Assembly: GCF_014836415.1 (NCBI RefSeq)
Contig: NZ_JACSQY010000003.1
Coordinates: 62,001-126,000, forward strand
DNA: 64,000 nucleotides
Reading direction: 5' to 3'
Origin: Sporosarcina gallistercoris
Lineage (GTDB): Bacteria; Bacillota; Bacilli; Bacillales_A; Planococcaceae
This document shows, one piece after another, positions 61,535-64,000 of the stretch. Below the pieces are notes generated by a model. That model was not told the origin of the DNA and did not search any database. It worked only from the letters and a program-made list of their open reading frames with translations. Position 1 is the stretch's first letter. Each line of letters begins with the position of its first letter. The position numbers and the translations under genes are program-made.

Positions 61535-62908
61535 ATGGATCGGAAGTTACCGTTTTCATCTTTAGTCGTCATTGGAACGATGTTATTTGCACTTTTCTTT
61601 GGTGCAGGCAACCTCATATTCCCAGCCCAGCTAGGTCAAGCGGCAGGCACGAATTTTTGGCCAGCAGTCATCGGGTTCCTGATTACGGGAGTAGGGCTGC
61701 CGTTTTTAGGGATTCTAGCAATCGGTTTCTCTGGAAGTGCCAACTTACAGGAACTCGCTAGTCGCATTCATCCCTTATACGCGATTTTGTTCACATCTGC
61801 TCTATACTTAACAATAGGACCCTTTTTCGCAGCACCACGAACAGGTGCAGTTGCATTTGATATCGGGATTGTTCCATTTTTGAATGGGGCCGATCCTTTG
61901 ATTCCACGATTCCTATTTACTGCACTGTTTTTCGGAATTACAATTTGGTTGTCGCTGAATCCGCAAAAGATTGCCGATCGGGTAGGAAAGGTTTTGTCTC
62001 CCGCGATTATCATCTTGTTGCTAGCTTTGTTAGTAGTTGCATTGTTTTCGCCAATGGGGTCTTTTCAAGCACCGAGCAGTCCATATCTTTCGGGAGCATT
62101 CGGAAAAGGATTTACAGAAGGGTACAATACGATGGATGCCTTGGCATCGCTTGTCTTTGGAATTATCGTCATCACGATTGTCCGCTCAATGGGAGTCCAG
62201 TCTAAAAAGGGGATAGTTGCTGCTACTTTCAAGACAGGGATTGTTGCAGCAGGATTTTTAGGAGTCTTGTATGTAGGAATCGCTTATCTAGGAGCAAGCA
62301 GTGTAGAATCCCTTGGCATGATGGACTCGGGTGGGGCCGTCTTAACATCTGTTGCTACTCATTACTTTGGACAAGCTGGTCTCGTGTTGTTAGGTGTTGT
62401 CATTTTGTTGGCGTGCTTAACGACAAGCATCGGTCTTATGACGGCATGTGGAGAGTATTTCCATACACTCATTCCTGCATTGTCTTACAAAGTGGTTGTT
62501 GTTTCATTTACGATATTCTGTTTTATCGTTTCCAATATCGGACTGAATAATATCATTACATATTCCATTCCAGTATTGCTATTCTTATATCCGCTTGCAA
62601 TTACGCTCATGCTCCTCACATTTGTTTCGCCGCTGTTCGGTCACGCCCGTATTGTGTATGTGGCAGTAACTGTTGTTGCGATGCTAATAAGTGTAGTGGA
62701 TGGGTTGGCTGCACTTGCAGGTACTCTGCCAGGCGGACAGTTAGAGAAACTGATAGAACCCATTACGGCATTCTATGGAAAAGTGCTTCCGCTGTATGAA
62801 AATGGTCTGGGCTGGTTAATCCCTACATTGATTGTCATTGTGGTGTTTGGTGTAATTGCTCGAGTGACAGGTATGGATTCAAGTCGTTCGGTAAGTGTGG
62901 AAGAATAA
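61535..62908 (+). CDS. brnQ: Branched-chain amino-acid:cation symporter
   Basis: The 457-residue protein is a LIVCS-family transporter: the N-terminus has SLVVIGTMLFALFFGAGNLI followed by FPAQLGQAAG, and later comes SAALY-like helix 3 and the CLTTSIGLMTACGEYF segment. About 12 helices. It takes up leucine, isoleucine and valine with sodium. The ATG at 61535 has TAGGAGG upstream. No T-box leader or CodY site is obvious in the 120-nt upstream region. Confidence 0.92.
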   Translation: MDRKLPFSSLVVIGTMLFALFFGAGNLIFPAQLGQAAGTNFWPAVIGFLITGVGLPFLGILAIGFSGSANLQELASRIHPLYAILFTSALYLTIGPFFAAPRTGAVAFDIGIVPFLNGADPLIPRFLFTALFFGITIWLSLNPQKIADRVGKVLSPAIIILLLALLVVALFSPMGSFQAPSSPYLSGAFGKGFTEGYNTMDALASLVFGIIVITIVRSMGVQSKKGIVAATFKTGIVAAGFLGVLYVGIAYLGASSVESLGMMDSGGAVLTSVATHYFGQAGLVLLGVVILLACLTTSIGLMTACGEYFHTLIPALSYKVVVVSFTIFCFIVSNIGLNNIITYSIPVLLFLYPLAITLMLLTFVSPLFGHARIVYVAVTVVAMLISVVDGLAALAGTLPGGQLEKLIEPITAFYGKVLPLYENGLGWLIPTLIVIVVFGVIARVTGMDSSRSVSVEE

Positions 62909-62950
62909 TCGTTTCTTTTATAGCGTAACAAAATTGAATCATTAATCTCT

Positions 62951-62988
62951 AAAAAACCGGTCCCCTGATTATCAGGGAGACCGGTTTT
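62951..62988. terminator. Bidirectional terminator
   Basis: AAAACCGGTCCCCTGAT pairs with ATCAGGGAGACCGGTTTT between convergent brnQ and the GntR gene. Confidence 0.9.
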
Positions 62989-63655
62989 AGTTGTTCAGCG
63001 ACTGGAATTCGTTAATGGCACGCAGCCAGTTCCCGCGCATGATAGTGGATGCTTGTTCAGCACGGTTGTTTTTCAACATATCGATAATTTCTTCGTGCTC
63101 ATCAATGGACTTCTCGGTCAAAATGATGGAGTTGTGGAAGAATAGTCGTCTGACATGCACTTGAAGTGACGCAGTAATCGATATGATATAAGAATTCGCT
63201 GCTGCGTCAACGATGACCTGATGGAAAGATTCATCAATTTTTAAAGCTGTAAAGTAGTCCTCACTACGTACAGCATCCGCAAATTCCTTATTAAGGGTAC
63301 TTAGCACCTCAATCGTTTCTTTTGAGATGGAGGGCGCAGCTAACTCTGCCGCGAGCGCTTGCATAGCAGCTAGCGGTGGTAACAAATCATTGATGGAATC
63401 CCGTTCGACGTCCGTGACTTGTGTTGCTTTTCCAGGATACATTTTAACGAATCCTTGCACTTCCAGAAGTTGAAGTGATTCACGTATAGGAGTACGGCTG
63501 ACGCCGAGTGCCTGAGCTAGCTCGCTGTCGATTAACTTCTCACCAGGTTTCAACGTCCCGTCAATAATCCATTGCTGGAGCTGTTTGAATGCGCTTTCTT
63601 TTGCAGTTTGACGAGCTGGTTTCATGTGGTTTTGAGGTATTGGCATTACGTTCAC
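62987..63655 (-). CDS. GntR-family regulator, FadR (FCD) subgroup
   Basis: The 222-residue regulator has an N-terminal winged helix (AFKQLQQWIIDGTLKPGEKL, ELAQALGVSRTPIRESLQLL) and an all-helical FCD ligand domain whose metal/ligand histidines include FHQVIVDAA. Members sense small carboxylates or sugars. No adjacent operon on the same strand is seen, so its target genes cannot be named; brnQ convergent to it is not an obvious target. Confidence 0.88.
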   Translation of the reverse strand: MNVMPIPQNHMKPARQTAKESAFKQLQQWIIDGTLKPGEKLIDSELAQALGVSRTPIRESLQLLEVQGFVKMYPGKATQVTDVERDSINDLLPPLAAMQALAAELAAPSISKETIEVLSTLNKEFADAVRSEDYFTALKIDESFHQVIVDAAANSYIISITASLQVHVRRLFFHNSIILTEKSIDEHEEIIDMLKNNRAEQASTIMRGNWLRAINEFQSLNN

Positions 63656-63844
63656 CGTCCTGATCTGACTTTCTAATTCTACTATACCTTACTTTTCTGC
63701 TAGAGTGAACTACTTGAGAGTAATCTTTCCGACAACTGTAATAATCATCTTTTATTTGTAACGGGAATGGTGGTTAGCTGTAATCTCTTTGTAATATTAG
63801 GCTGTTAACCTATACACAGACTTAAAAACAAGGGAGCGGAGCTT

Positions 63845-64000
63845 TTGAAGAAACTAATCTTTACGTTTATCTTAGCTACGGCACTAATGGTCAGTGGTTC
63901 ACATGAAAGTTCAGCAGCAGCGTCTACGTACAAAGTGAAAAAAGGCGACTCACTATATAAGATTTCAAGGATGTACAATGTTTCAGTTAATAACCTCATG
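63845..64000 (+). CDS. Secreted LysM-domain protein (5' end only)
   Basis: The frame starts at TTG 63845 after GGGAGCGGAG and runs past the window edge. It encodes a signal peptide (KKLIFTFILATALMVSGS, Ala-rich end) followed by the start of a LysM repeat, STYKVKKGDSLYKISRMYNV. LysM binds peptidoglycan, so the protein is probably a cell-wall enzyme; its catalytic part lies outside the window. Confidence 0.85.
   Translation, partial: MKKLIFTFILATALMVSGSHESSAAASTYKVKKGDSLYKISRMYNVSVNNLM

Noticed and set aside
1..64000. CRISPR array, prophage, rRNA or tRNA genes
   Set aside because: No regularly spaced repeats, phage structural genes or RNA-gene signatures were seen on either strand.

Overview
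The window looks like a chromosomal segment from an endospore-forming, low-to-middle GC member of the Bacillales, most likely Planococcaceae and probably Sporosarcina or a close relative. This rests on Bacillus-type ribosome binding sites, a CotF-like spore coat gene, a SleL/YaaH cortex-lytic enzyme, AbrB, an S-box (SAM) riboswitch before metA, a probable sigma-B promoter and several YitT-family proteins. I saw no rRNA, tRNA, CRISPR array, prophage or intact insertion sequence. The taxonomic placement is inference.

Region by region. 1-6.9 kb: TspO-like protein (cut by the edge), SIMPL protein, heme O synthase, then a decayed patch (GC-rich 126-bp repeat, strong hairpin, IS1182-type transposase stub), YpsA, a TetM-like translation GTPase, a small membrane protein and the first YitT protein. 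7-11.8 kb: a probable small regulon of an NhaC-type antiporter, a divergent regulator, a dipeptide epimerase and a GNAT enzyme; the same tandem operator-like sequence lies in both control regions. 11.9-19.1 kb: chemoreceptor, YfhD-like protein, ThpR, large catalase, DUF3231 protein with its ribosome binding site inside a hairpin, YtpP thioredoxin, AbrB-like regulator and the second YitT protein. 19.2-26.4 kb: SAM riboswitch plus metA, a TetR repressor with an SMR efflux pair sharing an operator, a pseudouridine synthase, divergent cotF-like and sleL genes, and NADP-glutamate dehydrogenase. 26.4-28.7 kb: argG alone, flanked by related repeat and insertion-sequence debris. 28.7-36.2 kb: histidine biosynthesis, with hisJ divergent from hisZ-G-D-B-A-F-IE-C; hisH is missing.

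36.3-49.1 kb: YjdM zinc-ribbon protein, rlmN, general stress protein YflT behind a sigma-B-like promoter, a two-component system plus Sco-type copper chaperone divergent from a YtkA-like lipoprotein, ASCH protein, PepF, a thioesterase and a dicarboxylate/amino-acid symporter. 49.2-64 kb: third YitT protein, BCCT transporter, a phosphatase, a TIMP-like secreted protein, a manganese ABC transporter under three MntR-like boxes, sbcDC, brnQ, a FadR-type GntR regulator and the start of a secreted LysM protein.

The parts that most deserve a second look are the hisH-less histidine operon with an unusual hisF, the paired operator linking the NhaC-like transporter to the dipeptide epimerase, the repeat and IS1182 debris around argG (one copy with, and one apparently without, the 128-bp core), and the RBS-sequestering hairpin before the DUF3231 gene. 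Every gene name is a family assignment read from sequence; no database search was run.
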